A DNA stretch of 7,446 nucleotides, taken from contig JAZDOH010000051.1 of assembly GCA_043798815.1 (NCBI GenBank), positions 1-7,446 of the forward strand, read 5' to 3'. Positions 1 through 6,698 of the stretch are shown in pieces (the first letter of the stretch is position 1; every line of letters begins with the position of its first letter). Below the pieces are notes generated by a model, which had not been told where the DNA came from, ran no database searches, and was given only the letters and a program-made list of their open reading frames with translations. The translations under genes and the position numbers were made by a program. Source of the DNA: JAZDOH01 sp043798815 (GTDB lineage Bacteria > Patescibacteriota > Gracilibacteria > UM-FILTER-43-11).

Positions 1-3
1 GGA

Positions 4-558
4 TCATGGCCGAACAGGTGAAAGGCGAACGGGCGCTAAAAATCGTTCGGATTTTAAGGGTCCGTTCAAAATCGTCCGTAACACGGCCATGGGTTTTTTT
101 TCGGTAGGCAGCGTGAACCCGAGCAGGCTCAGCAGTTTTTGTAAAAACATCTCTAATTCCGTCTGTAGGCGGTTTCCGGTTTTTAACGATCGGCTCACTT
201 CACAGAGCAGGGGATACACCCCTTCCACATTTTGCTCGTCCTGAATCAGTTTGTGGGTTACTTCCGCGACGGTGGCCAGCGCGTGGTGGCGTGCCAGAGA
301 AAGATCAAAAAATGTCGTATCATCCAGCACTTCCACCTCTTTTAAATACCCAAAATCCCGGCCCCAGTAGCCGGTCACGTGCAGGCGGTAATACAATTCC
401 ACCCGTCCGCAGAATTTGCTCGTCAGTTTGCGGCATCCCTTGGCGATGCAATGGATTTTTCCGAGCTCCGGTGTTAAAAGCGTCACGATTTGGTCGGCCT
501 CGCCCAAATCCATTCGCCGGATCACCACGCCTTCGGTTTTAAAGAGTTTGGATTTCAA
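4..558 (-). CDS. recO: DNA repair/recombination mediator RecO (short form)
   Basis: RecO works with RecR to load RecA onto SSB-coated single-stranded DNA in the RecF repair pathway. From a TTG start at 558 the product is 184 aa. The N-terminal OB-fold region is recognisable: FKTEGVVIRR (6-15), GEADQIVTLLTPELGKI (19-35), AKG (39-41) and the LKEVEVLD strand (72-79). The C-terminal end keeps the family-like GPLKSERFL (166-174). Typical RecO proteins are about 240 aa with a cysteine zinc module in the C-terminal half. Here FLQKLLSLLGF (138-148) is followed within about 20 residues by the terminal motif, leaving no room for that module. The TTG is chosen because it overlaps the ftsX stop as TTGA, matching the ATGA junctions elsewhere in the window, and because it puts the first family motif 5 residues from the start. 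A GTG at 660 would add 34 residues unlike RecO and run deep into ftsX. No Shine-Dalgarno is visible. The stop is TGA at 6-4. Confidence 0.85.
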   Translation of the reverse strand: MKSKLFKTEGVVIRRMDLGEADQIVTLLTPELGKIHCIAKGCRKLTSKFCGRVELYYRLHVTGYWGRDFGYLKEVEVLDDTTFFDLSLARHHALATVAEVTHKLIQDEQNVEGVYPLLCEVSRSLKTGNRLQTELEMFLQKLLSLLGFTLPTEKKPMAVLRTILNGPLKSERFLAPVRLSPVRP

Positions 559-1535
559 GAAAAAGAGGAATGTCGTTTTAAATACAATTGAATGGCGAGC
601 CAACTGGAGCCGGCTCCCACGGCGAGCGCTCCCAAAATCTGCCAAATCAAGGTGAACCACAGTCGATCCTCAAAGTGGTACAGAATGGCGTTTAGACCCA
701 CGAGCAGGCTTTCATTCTCGATCACCGTGAGCAGGTTTTTGGCCAGCATTCCCAGCACGGTTTGGGATAAGATCACGCTCAGCGCCAAAGCCAACAGCGC
801 GATCGCCATTCCCTCAAACACAAATCCTCCCGCGATGAAATGATGCCGCGCGCCCACCAGTTGCATCACTGTGATTTCTTTTTGATGCGCGTGGATGGCC
901 AGGCTGATCGAGTTGAACAAAATTAGCACGGCAACGAGCGCAAAAAGAAGGATCAGCCAAAAGCCCACCTGCTCCAAAAAGCGGGTGATGTCCAGCACCC
1001 GTTCGTTGCGGGTTTTCTGCTCCTGATCTTTCAATAATTTCTCCTGATTGATGATCCGGCTGAATTGCGGTTGCTCCAGGTACGTGAGAATCGCATTGTT
1101 GTCCGCCACGCCCTGACTCACAATCCGAATCGCGTTGGGCAGGGGATTCTCGAGCCGGTTGCCCTCCAAAAACGTGATCACATTGGGATACTTGGACCCA
1201 AAGCGTTTGAGCGCGTCCTCTTTGCTGACGTAAATCACTTCCTTGATCTCCGGTCGGTCACGGAGAGTCGCGAGCAGGGTTTGAATGGTGTAATTTTCAA
1301 CATCCGGCAAAATCTCCGCGCTGATATCAATTCGTTCACCCACTTTTTCAATCACCGAGGCGCTGGCAAACGTGAGCGCGAGCACCACGTTGAACACAAA
1401 GAAAATGAGCGCGATGACGATGACCGTCGCCGCCGAAAGGAGTTTGTTGCGCCTGAGGCTGAGGATTCCGTTTTTAACCGCCCGCCTAAACGATAAGGGG
1501 AAAGAAGCCATGGTTTTGTTTTGATTTTGCTCCAT
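555..1535 (-). CDS. ftsX: Cell division ABC transporter permease FtsX
   Basis: FtsX is the membrane half of FtsEX, which couples cytoplasmic ATP hydrolysis to activation of peptidoglycan hydrolases outside the cell. The 326-aa protein has the family layout: a basic N-terminus (RRAVKNGILSLRRNK, 17-31), TM1 at about 34-57, an extracytoplasmic domain at about 58-188, TM2 at about 190-215, the cytoplasmic loop HQKEITVMQLVGAR (217-230), TM3 at about 233-260 with FEGMAIALL, and TM4 at about 294-318. The start is uncertain. ATG at 1535 is used here; ATG at 1511 (MASFPLSFRRAVKNG, 318 aa) fits the family equally well. A TTG at 1580 is unlikely because it would translate the intergenic repeat. None of these has a well-placed Shine-Dalgarno. 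The usual partner ftsE is not next to it: the gene upstream encodes a cytidylyltransferase. The last codons overlap recO. Confidence 0.9.
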   Translation of the reverse strand: MEQNQNKTMASFPLSFRRAVKNGILSLRRNKLLSAATVIVIALIFFVFNVVLALTFASASVIEKVGERIDISAEILPDVENYTIQTLLATLRDRPEIKEVIYVSKEDALKRFGSKYPNVITFLEGNRLENPLPNAIRIVSQGVADNNAILTYLEQPQFSRIINQEKLLKDQEQKTRNERVLDITRFLEQVGFWLILLFALVAVLILFNSISLAIHAHQKEITVMQLVGARHHFIAGGFVFEGMAIALLALALSVILSQTVLGMLAKNLLTVIENESLLVGLNAILYHFEDRLWFTLIWQILGALAVGAGSSWLAIQLYLKRHSSFS

Positions 1536-1536
1536 G

Positions 1537-1545
1537 ACTATAACA
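1537..1545 (-). promoter_or_regulatory. Possible extended -10 element before ftsX
   Basis: On the minus strand TGTTATAGT reads as an extended -10 (TGn followed by TATAGT). The position 17 bp upstream of the hexamer is TTCGTT, a poor -35, and lies inside the 8-bp repeats. Initiation about 7 nt downstream would fall near 1530, past the ATG at 1535 but ahead of the ATG at 1511, so if real it would favour the shorter FtsX. Weak evidence from the sequence alone. Confidence 0.25.
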
Positions 1546-1619
1546 CGAAATAACGAAATAACGAAGAAGAGAGGGAACAATAGAGCTGTTATTTCGTTAT
1601 CTCGTTATTTCGTTTGTTT
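1546..1619. repeat. Inverted repeat built from 8-bp tandem units
   Basis: The left arm (1546-1565) holds CGAAATAA twice plus CGAA. The right side holds GTTATTTC (1588-1595), GTTATCTC (1596-1603) and GTTATTTC (1604-1611), followed by a degenerate GTTTGTTT. Arm 1546-1565 pairs with 1593-1612 at 19 of 20 positions across a 27-nt spacer, so the transcript could form a long hairpin between the cytidylyltransferase gene and ftsX. The right arm includes the cytidylyltransferase stop codon and its last codons. No U-tract follows the stem on either strand, so it is not a standard intrinsic terminator. It could be a genome-wide interspersed repeat, an RNA processing site or a protein-binding site. Confidence 0.8.
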
Positions 1620-2009
1620 GATTAAGCTGGATTTATAGATTTCGGGCTTAAAACTCTTCAAGCGCACAAACCGGGCGTTCGGCAGGCGCTTTTGAATTTC
1701 CTCAGGATCCGCCGCTTGGTCATACCCCAAGCCGATCACATCCGGCTGATGATCGAGCAGACATTGATAAACATCATGCAAATCACCCAAAATCACATGA
1801 TCCGTCAGACCGGTTTTTAAAACCGCCGCCTGCCGCTCCGTTTCCGTTTGCCGCGGGGAATGCCCCTTGAGTTTTTTGACGTTTTGATCGCGCGCCACCA
1901 CCACCCAAAGCTCATCGCCCAGCGCCAGAAGCTGCCGCAAAAACGCCACGTGCCCGGGGTGGAGTTCGTCAAAAGTGCCAAAGCCCATGACCTTGGTTTT
2001 GTGCTTCAT
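1605..2009 (-). CDS. Cytidylyltransferase-family nucleotidyltransferase (TagD/RibL-like)
   Basis: This is a 134-aa single-domain member of the cytidylyltransferase-like superfamily. These enzymes transfer CMP or AMP from CTP or ATP to a phosphorylated substrate and release pyrophosphate. The signature GTFDELHPGH (11-20) contains the HxGH nucleotide-binding motif (H17, H20), followed by LRQLLALGDELWVVVARD (24-41). GLGYDQ (93-98) and KPEIYKSSLI (121-130) lie where the second nucleotide-binding signature is expected. The YKSS ending recalls archaeal FAD synthases (RibL) as much as glycerol-3-phosphate cytidylyltransferase (TagD) or the nucleotidyltransferase domain of HldE, so the substrate cannot be named. 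The start overlaps the TPR gene stop as ATGA, suggesting coupled translation. The last residues (KQTK) and the TAA stop fall within the 8-bp repeat array. Confidence 0.8.
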   Translation of the reverse strand: MKHKTKVMGFGTFDELHPGHVAFLRQLLALGDELWVVVARDQNVKKLKGHSPRQTETERQAAVLKTGLTDHVILGDLHDVYQCLLDHQPDVIGLGYDQAADPEEIQKRLPNARFVRLKSFKPEIYKSSLIKQTK

Positions 2010-2647
2010 GCCAAACGGCGTTTAGTTTTAGGGGACGGACTGAGCGCAAGGTAGCGGTCAGAAAATCCTTTGGCCGCGCGGAAACATTCCTGAATACGCT
2101 GGTTGTTCGGGTCAAGTTCCATGGCTTTTTTGAGGAGTTCAATGGACTTCTCAAAATTCTTCACCTGCAGGTAGCAAATGCCCAAGTCGCAAAGTGTCAG
2201 GCTGTTGTCCGAATCCAAATTCAGAGCCCGTTCCAAAATTACAATGCCCTGAGTCCGTTTGCCGCTATTGAACAGAGCCCAACCCAGGCATCGCAGAATT
2301 TCTGCGTTATTTGGATGCAAACCATTGGATCTCTTCAGTTGCGCCACCGCCTCGCTCCACTGCTGGTCATGGGAAGCGATGAAGCCTAAAATGTAATAAG
2401 AAGTGTAGCTGTCTTTATTCAAATTCAGCGCGCGTTCGCAGGCTTTTTCGGCATTTTCAAACCGATCCAAGCTCACGTAATTATCCGCGATCTCCTCCAA
2501 GGCGGCTACACAATCCGGGTCGTCTACCAAAAGCCGCTGAGCTTCGGCGATGGACTTTTCATGTTCGCCCTTCAACTTGAGTTCCTCGATCGCCTCCAGC
2601 GCGGCTAGCACATGTTCAGGATAGTGGGGATTTTGTCCTTGAGCCAT
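2006..2647 (-). CDS. Tetratricopeptide repeat (TPR) protein
   Basis: The 213-aa protein consists mainly of five consecutive 34-residue TPR units: 13-46, 47-80, 81-114, 115-148 and 149-182. Each ends in a D/N-rich turn (DDPDC, NKDS, HPNN, DSDN, DPNN). The later units show the expected small/large pattern, for example LGWALFNSGK and LGICYLQVKN, followed by ERALNL or KKAMEL. TPR arrays form superhelical protein-binding scaffolds, so this is probably an adaptor; the partner is unknown. There is no signal peptide or membrane segment, which points to the cytoplasm. The C-terminal tail (183-213) is basic (SPKTKRRLA). The gene follows a promoter-like sequence of its own and is translationally coupled by ATGA to the cytidylyltransferase gene, so the two may act together. 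No Shine-Dalgarno precedes the ATG. Confidence 0.88.
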   Translation of the reverse strand: MAQGQNPHYPEHVLAALEAIEELKLKGEHEKSIAEAQRLLVDDPDCVAALEEIADNYVSLDRFENAEKACERALNLNKDSYTSYYILGFIASHDQQWSEAVAQLKRSNGLHPNNAEILRCLGWALFNSGKRTQGIVILERALNLDSDNSLTLCDLGICYLQVKNFEKSIELLKKAMELDPNNQRIQECFRAAKGFSDRYLALSPSPKTKRRLA

Positions 2648-2652
2648 AAGAT

Positions 2653-2669
2653 ATTAAGTTTCACTTAAT
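2653..2669. promoter_or_regulatory. Palindrome at the TPR-gene promoter (possible operator)
   Basis: ATTAAGT and ACTTAAT form perfect 7-bp arms around a 3-nt centre. The palindrome overlaps the edge of the proposed -10 (2668-2673) and covers the predicted start site near 2661. Since transcription would begin inside it, a DNA-binding site is more likely than an RNA hairpin. It is AT-rich and short, so chance is possible. Confidence 0.4.
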
Positions 2670-2696
2670 TTTACCTCATTCTAGAGGAATTTTCAA
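2668..2696 (-). promoter_or_regulatory. Promoter-like sequence for the TPR/cytidylyltransferase/ftsX/recO block
   Basis: On the minus strand TTGAAA (2696-2691) and TAAAAT (2673-2668) are separated by exactly 17 bp, a good match to a sigma-70-type promoter. The -35 overlaps the galU stop codon. Predicted initiation near 2661 gives a leader of about 14 nt before the TPR gene ATG, with no Shine-Dalgarno. It sits in the only gap before the galU-distal genes, so it could make them an independently transcribed unit. Confidence 0.5.
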
Positions 2697-3505
2697 GAAA
2701 TTTCAAAGAAAGCCTGAGTCGCCTTGAGCAACCCCTCCGGGGTGCCGGTATCGAATCGCTCTCCCTCAATCTCATAGGCCCACAGCCGTTCCCTGGATTG
2801 CAGAAGTTTGGCAAAGCCGTCGATCAGCCTCAATTCACCGTCACGGCCGGGCTTGGAAGAGCGAAGCGCGTCAAAAATAGCCGAAGTCACCACGTATTTT
2901 CCGATGATCCCAAAATCACTCGGAGCTTGGCCAGGCGCGGGTTTTTCGATTAAGTGTTTCACCTCCATTTGCCGCCCCAACGTCCGCCCCGGATCAATCA
3001 CTCCGTAATTCTCCAGATGTTCCCGTGCCACCCGTTCCACCGCGAGCACGCCTTCACCGTGAAATGCATCAACGAGTTGCCGGGCCGCCGGCACTTTTGA
3101 TTTCACCAAATCATCGCCGAACAAAATGAGGAACGGTTCTTTGCCTACGGCTTGTTCCGCCTTTAAAATCGCGTCTCCGTCGCCGCGGGGCTCCTCCTGG
3201 ATCACATAAGTTAAACGGGCCAGCGTGTGGAGAGGCTGGAGGATTTTTAGGCATTCCAACTTTCCGCGCGCCAAAAGCCTTGCTTCCAGTTCCGGCTGCG
3301 AGGAAAAATGTTCCCGGATGAGAGTTTTGTCCGGGGAAATCACAAAAATGATTTCCTCAATTCCGCTGGCCACGGCCTCTTCTACCAGCCATTGAATCAC
3401 CGGCTTATTGCCTACGGGCAACAGTTCTTTGGGTACCACTTTGGTGGCAGGGAAGAACCGAGTCCCCATGCCGGCTACGGGCAATACGGCTTTTCGGATT
3501 TTCAT
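2693..3505 (-). CDS. galU: UTP--glucose-1-phosphate uridylyltransferase GalU
   Basis: GalU makes UDP-glucose and pyrophosphate from UTP and glucose-1-phosphate, supplying glycosyl units for envelope polysaccharides and glycolipids. The 270-aa protein has the nucleotidyltransferase fold signatures in order: AGMGTRFFPATK (11-22), PKELLPVGNKP (25-35), FGDDL (129-133) for the metal/nucleotide site, YGVI (167-170), IEKP (186-189) with the family's conserved lysine, and FDTGTPEGLLKA (251-262). It is slightly shorter than the roughly 300 aa of the E. coli enzyme. GDGDAIL (108-114) replaces the usual GxGHA, and GELRLID (223-229) replaces the usual GExQLTD. These may be lineage variants, but they leave some doubt about the exact sugar or nucleotide. 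The start overlaps the ftsH stop by one base (TAATG). Confidence 0.9.
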   Translation of the reverse strand: MKIRKAVLPVAGMGTRFFPATKVVPKELLPVGNKPVIQWLVEEAVASGIEEIIFVISPDKTLIREHFSSQPELEARLLARGKLECLKILQPLHTLARLTYVIQEEPRGDGDAILKAEQAVGKEPFLILFGDDLVKSKVPAARQLVDAFHGEGVLAVERVAREHLENYGVIDPGRTLGRQMEVKHLIEKPAPGQAPSDFGIIGKYVVTSAIFDALRSSKPGRDGELRLIDGFAKLLQSRERLWAYEIEGERFDTGTPEGLLKATQAFFEIS

Positions 3506-5370
3506 TAGACTTTCGCTTTTTTAGGGATTTTTTTCTCCTTAAAGAACGCTTCAAATTCTTCCTTATTCAGCACTTCTTTTTTCAGGAGCGCTTCGCCGAT
3601 CTGGGTCATCAGCTCCTGATGCCCTGTGACCAGATCCATGGCGCGCTGTTGGGCTTCCTGGATGATGTTTTTAACCGCTTCATCAATCTTGGCGGCCACG
3701 GCTTCGCTGTAGGCTTTGCCGCCACCAAAATCCGCTCCCATGAATTGGCCCAAATGCCGGTCTTCAAAAATCACCAAGCCTAATTCTTCGCTCATGCCGT
3801 ATTCCGTCACCATTTTGCGGGCAAGTTCCGTGGCGCGGCGTAGATCTGAACTCGCGCCCGTGGTCACGTCGTTGAAGAACACTTTTTCCGATACCCAGCC
3901 TCCGAGGAGCGAGCAGATTTCATCTTTGAATTTGGAAACGGATTTCAAATGCAGTTCTTCTTCCGGCATAAACCAGGTTACCCCCAGCGCCATCCCGCGG
4001 GAGATAATGGAAACTTTGTGCACCGGATCGCAGCCGGGGAGCAAATGTCCGATGAGCGCGTGACCCACTTCATGATACGCCGTGATCTTTTTCTCTTCGT
4101 CGCTGAGCCGGCGTGACTTTTTTTCCGGTCCCAAGCCCACTTTTTCAATCGAGTGTTCCAAATCCGGCTGAGTGACGGTTTTGCGATTGTGCTTGGCGGC
4201 CAAAATCGCGGCTTCATTCAGTAAATTCTCCAAATCCGCTCCGGAAAATCCGGGAGTTTGCTTGGCGATGACTTCCAGATCCGCGTGTTTGTCGAACTGT
4301 TTGTTGCGGGCATGCACTTTTAAAATCGCCAGCCGTTCCTCCAAATTCGGCATGTCGATAATCACGCGCCGGTCGAACCGTCCGGGTCGTGTGAGCGCGG
4401 CATCCAGGATGTCCGGTCGGTTGGTGGCCGCGAGCACGATCACATTGGTCTCATTTTCAAAACCGTCCATCTCCGTCAGAATCTGGTTCAGCGTCTGCTC
4501 CCGTTCATCATGCCCGCCCCCCATCCCGAATCCGCGCTGCCGTCCCACCGCGTCGATTTCATCGATGAACACGATGCAGGGCGCGTTGCGTTTGGCTTTG
4601 GTAAAAAGATCGCGCACCCGGGAGGCGCCCACCCCCACAAACATTTCCACAAATTCCGATCCGGAAATCGAAAAGAAGGGAACGTTCGCTTCGCCGGCCA
4701 CGGCGCGGGCGAGCAGGGTTTTCCCTGTGCCTGGAGCGCCCACCAGCATCACCCCGCGGGGGATCTTGGCGCCAATCTTAGTGTATTTTTTAGGATTTTT
4801 CAAAAAGTCCACCACTTCCACCAATTCCGCCTTGGCTTCTTCCATTCCGGCCACTTCTTTAAAGGTGGTACGGGTTTTGCTGTCCCGCGAATAAACCCGC
4901 GCCTGGGATTTGCCGAAACTAAACGCGCTCGAAGCTCCTTTGCCCAATTGTTTGGCCATGAACACTATCAGCGCCACAAAAATTATGATGGGCAGCCAGT
5001 TGGAAAAAAAGTTCGTCCAAAACGCCGTACGCTCATTGCTGACAGCCCGCACAGGAGTTAGGTTTTTGGGATCACTGAGTCCCAAATCCGTCAGCCGTTC
5101 GCCGTCGGGGACAATGGCAAAGATTTTTTTATCGTCCTGAGTGGTTCCATAAGCTTTGCTGCCATTCAGCAGCACTTCTTTGAGTTTTCCGCCCTGATAT
5201 TCCTGAGCGAGCTGGGTGATCGCCACCTCAGTAGCTTCAGGTTCAACCGGGCCACCCTTTGGATTAAAAACGTAATAAGCAATGGTGAGGAGTAACGCGA
5301 AAATCAGTACATAACTAAAGCTGTTTCCATTGCGCGAAGGGGGCCGAAATTGAGGTAGGTTATTGTTCAT
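3505..5370 (-). CDS. ftsH: ATP-dependent zinc metalloprotease FtsH
   Basis: FtsH is a hexameric membrane-anchored AAA+ protease that extracts and degrades damaged membrane proteins and short-lived regulators. All expected parts are present in 621 aa (E. coli has 644): TM1 at about 17-35, a periplasmic FtsH-extracellular domain at about 38-115, TM2 at about 123-141, Walker A GAPGTGKT (211-218), pore loop FVG (244-246), Walker B VFIDEID (267-273), a second region of homology with ATNRPDILDAAL and arginine fingers R328 and R331, the zinc motif HEVGH (433-437), and the third zinc ligand D509 in TTGASSDL. The short tail is lysine-rich (KEKKIPKKAKV). It appears catalytically intact. The ATG overlaps the serS TGA as ATGA, so translation is probably coupled. 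No Shine-Dalgarno is seen. Confidence 0.98.
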   Translation of the reverse strand: MNNNLPQFRPPSRNGNSFSYVLIFALLLTIAYYVFNPKGGPVEPEATEVAITQLAQEYQGGKLKEVLLNGSKAYGTTQDDKKIFAIVPDGERLTDLGLSDPKNLTPVRAVSNERTAFWTNFFSNWLPIIIFVALIVFMAKQLGKGASSAFSFGKSQARVYSRDSKTRTTFKEVAGMEEAKAELVEVVDFLKNPKKYTKIGAKIPRGVMLVGAPGTGKTLLARAVAGEANVPFFSISGSEFVEMFVGVGASRVRDLFTKAKRNAPCIVFIDEIDAVGRQRGFGMGGGHDEREQTLNQILTEMDGFENETNVIVLAATNRPDILDAALTRPGRFDRRVIIDMPNLEERLAILKVHARNKQFDKHADLEVIAKQTPGFSGADLENLLNEAAILAAKHNRKTVTQPDLEHSIEKVGLGPEKKSRRLSDEEKKITAYHEVGHALIGHLLPGCDPVHKVSIISRGMALGVTWFMPEEELHLKSVSKFKDEICSLLGGWVSEKVFFNDVTTGASSDLRRATELARKMVTEYGMSEELGLVIFEDRHLGQFMGADFGGGKAYSEAVAAKIDEAVKNIIQEAQQRAMDLVTGHQELMTQIGEALLKKEVLNKEEFEAFFKEKKIPKKAKV

Positions 5371-6632
5371 TTGGGTTGAATGGTTTTAAAGGGCAAATAA
5401 TGGTGAAGGATTTCGGGAATGGCCACCGAGCCATCCGCCTGCTGGAAGTTTTCCAGGATCGCGATCAAAAACCGCGTGGAAGCCATGGCTGTTCCATTCA
5501 AAGTGTGCGCGAAATGAGTTCCCTTGTCATCCTTGTATTTTATATTTCCACGCCGCGCCTGAAAGTCCGTGCAATTGCTGCAACTCGTCACTTCCCGATA
5601 CTGGTTTTGCCCGGGCATCCAAACTTCACAGTCATATTTTTTGGCCGCCGGAACACCCAAATCCCCGCCACAAATATTCACGAGATGATAGGGGAGCCCG
5701 AGCTCCTGCAAAATCTCTTCTTCAATATTCCGCAAAAACTCATGTTCTTCCCAGGATTTTTCCGGATGACAAAACGAGAACATCTCCACCTTATCGAATT
5801 GGTGCACGCGCAAAATTCCTTTCACGTCTTTTCCATAACTGCCCGCTTCGCGCCGGAAGCAACTCGAAAATCCAACGTATCGTCGCGGCAACTGTTCCGC
5901 TGGAATGGATTTGTTCATGTGCAATCCCGCCAGCGGCACCTCCGAGGTTCCCACCAAATACAAATCATCTTCATTGGGGTTCACATGGTAAATCTCGTTT
6001 TTGTCTGCGGGAAAAAATCCGGTGGCATACATCATGTGCTCTTTCACCAGCATGGGCACCGTCACGGGTGTAAATCCTTTTTTAACGTACTTTTGCAGCA
6101 GCCAGCTGATGAGCGCGAATTCCAGAAGAACCAATTCATTTTTAAGGTAATAAAAACGCGTACCGCCCACTTCCGCGCCCGTTTCCAAATCAATGAGATC
6201 GAGCGTTTTTCCAAGTTCAATATGATCTTTAGGTTTGAAAGTGAATTCAGGTTTTTTGCCCACCGTTCGTAGTACCACATTTGATTTTTCATCTTGCCCC
6301 TCCGGCACGCTTTCATGCGGTAAATTAGGGAGAGTATCCGTGAGCTCTTTTAGTTGAGTAAATAATTTGTTCAACTTGTCTTCCGCCGTCTTCAGCTCGT
6401 CACCGAGCTTTTTCATTTCATCGATCTTCTTTTGCCGCTCTTTATCTTTGAGCGTCGGAATGGATTTGCTCACCTCATTTCGTTGAGCCCGCATGGCTTC
6501 CACTTCCTGCAAAACCGCCCGATGCGCGTCATCGAGCTTGAGAAGTTTTTTCACATCAATTTTGACCTGCTTTCTAGCAAATCCTTGTTCATAAAGTTTT
6601 TGATTTTCACGTAGCGCTTTAAAGTCGATCAT
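5367..6632 (-). CDS. serS: Seryl-tRNA synthetase
   Basis: SerS charges tRNA-Ser with serine through a seryl-adenylate. The 421-aa length is normal for the bacterial enzyme. The N-terminal half of the tRNA-binding arm is a charged, helical coiled coil (about 27-100) that contacts the long variable arm of tRNA-Ser. The class II catalytic core follows: motif 1 around GFTPVTVPMLV (186-196), the serine-site TSE (229-231) in GTSEVPLAGLH, motif 2 at FRREAGSYGKDVKGILRVHQ (259-278) and motif 3 at TLNGTAMASTRFLIAILEN (377-395). No key residue appears to be missing. The ATG at 6632 starts MIDFKALREN, close to the usual MLDxKxLRxN beginning. It lies only 6 nt after a TATAAT box and has no Shine-Dalgarno, so it is probably translated from a leaderless mRNA. 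It is the first gene of the minus-strand array. Confidence 0.98.
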   Translation of the reverse strand: MIDFKALRENQKLYEQGFARKQVKIDVKKLLKLDDAHRAVLQEVEAMRAQRNEVSKSIPTLKDKERQKKIDEMKKLGDELKTAEDKLNKLFTQLKELTDTLPNLPHESVPEGQDEKSNVVLRTVGKKPEFTFKPKDHIELGKTLDLIDLETGAEVGGTRFYYLKNELVLLEFALISWLLQKYVKKGFTPVTVPMLVKEHMMYATGFFPADKNEIYHVNPNEDDLYLVGTSEVPLAGLHMNKSIPAEQLPRRYVGFSSCFRREAGSYGKDVKGILRVHQFDKVEMFSFCHPEKSWEEHEFLRNIEEEILQELGLPYHLVNICGGDLGVPAAKKYDCEVWMPGQNQYREVTSCSNCTDFQARRGNIKYKDDKGTHFAHTLNGTAMASTRFLIAILENFQQADGSVAIPEILHHYLPFKTIQPK

Positions 6633-6638
6633 AAGGCC

Positions 6639-6666
6639 ATTATATCGATAAAATTCATTGATTCAA
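6639..6666 (-). promoter_or_regulatory. serS operon promoter (predicted leaderless)
   Basis: On the minus strand TTGAAT (6666-6661) and a perfect TATAAT (6644-6639) are separated by 16 bp. Six bases separate the -10 from the ATG, so the usual initiation distance places the transcript 5' end at or within a base of the start codon A (6632). No ribosome-binding site could be present in such a message. Confidence 0.7.
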
Positions 6667-6672
6667 TCCCAA

Positions 6673-6687
6673 TTTGCCCACGGCAAA
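6673..6687. promoter_or_regulatory. Palindrome upstream of the serS -35 box
   Basis: TTTGCC and GGCAAA form perfect 6-bp arms around a 3-nt centre (CAC). The site ends 7 bp upstream of the serS -35, a typical position for an activator or repressor. No T-run follows on either strand, so a terminator is unlikely. It differs in sequence from the other palindrome in this intergenic region. Confidence 0.4.
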
Positions 6688-6698
6688 GAAAACAATTG

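Noticed and set aside
92..106. A8 run in recO (minus strand) as a frameshift or slippage site
   Set aside because: The frame after the run still encodes the family-like LKSERFL ending, so there is no sign of a break. Programmed slippage would have no obvious product.
558..660. N-terminal extension of RecO from a GTG at 660
   Set aside because: The added residues are unlike RecO and would overlap the ftsX C-terminus by over 100 nt. The TTG at 558 gives the expected start and a TTGA junction.
1546..1612. Intrinsic terminator after the cytidylyltransferase gene
   Set aside because: The stem is AT-rich with a 27-nt loop, and no U-tract follows it in the direction of transcription.
4172..4894. 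Plus-strand open frame of 240 codons opposite ftsH
   Set aside because: It lies antisense to the AAA+ core of FtsH. Its composition is that of a shadow frame, rich in serine and arginine, with no domain.
5376..6272. Plus-strand open frame of 298 codons opposite serS
   Set aside because: The opposite strand encodes a full-length, motif-complete SerS. The plus-strand translation shows no recognisable domain and has no promoter of its own that I can see.
4..6632. UGA read as glycine, as in Gracilibacteria/Absconditabacteria
   Set aside because: serS, galU, the TPR gene, ftsX and recO all end at TGA where the family C-terminus is expected, and no gene has an internal in-frame TGA.
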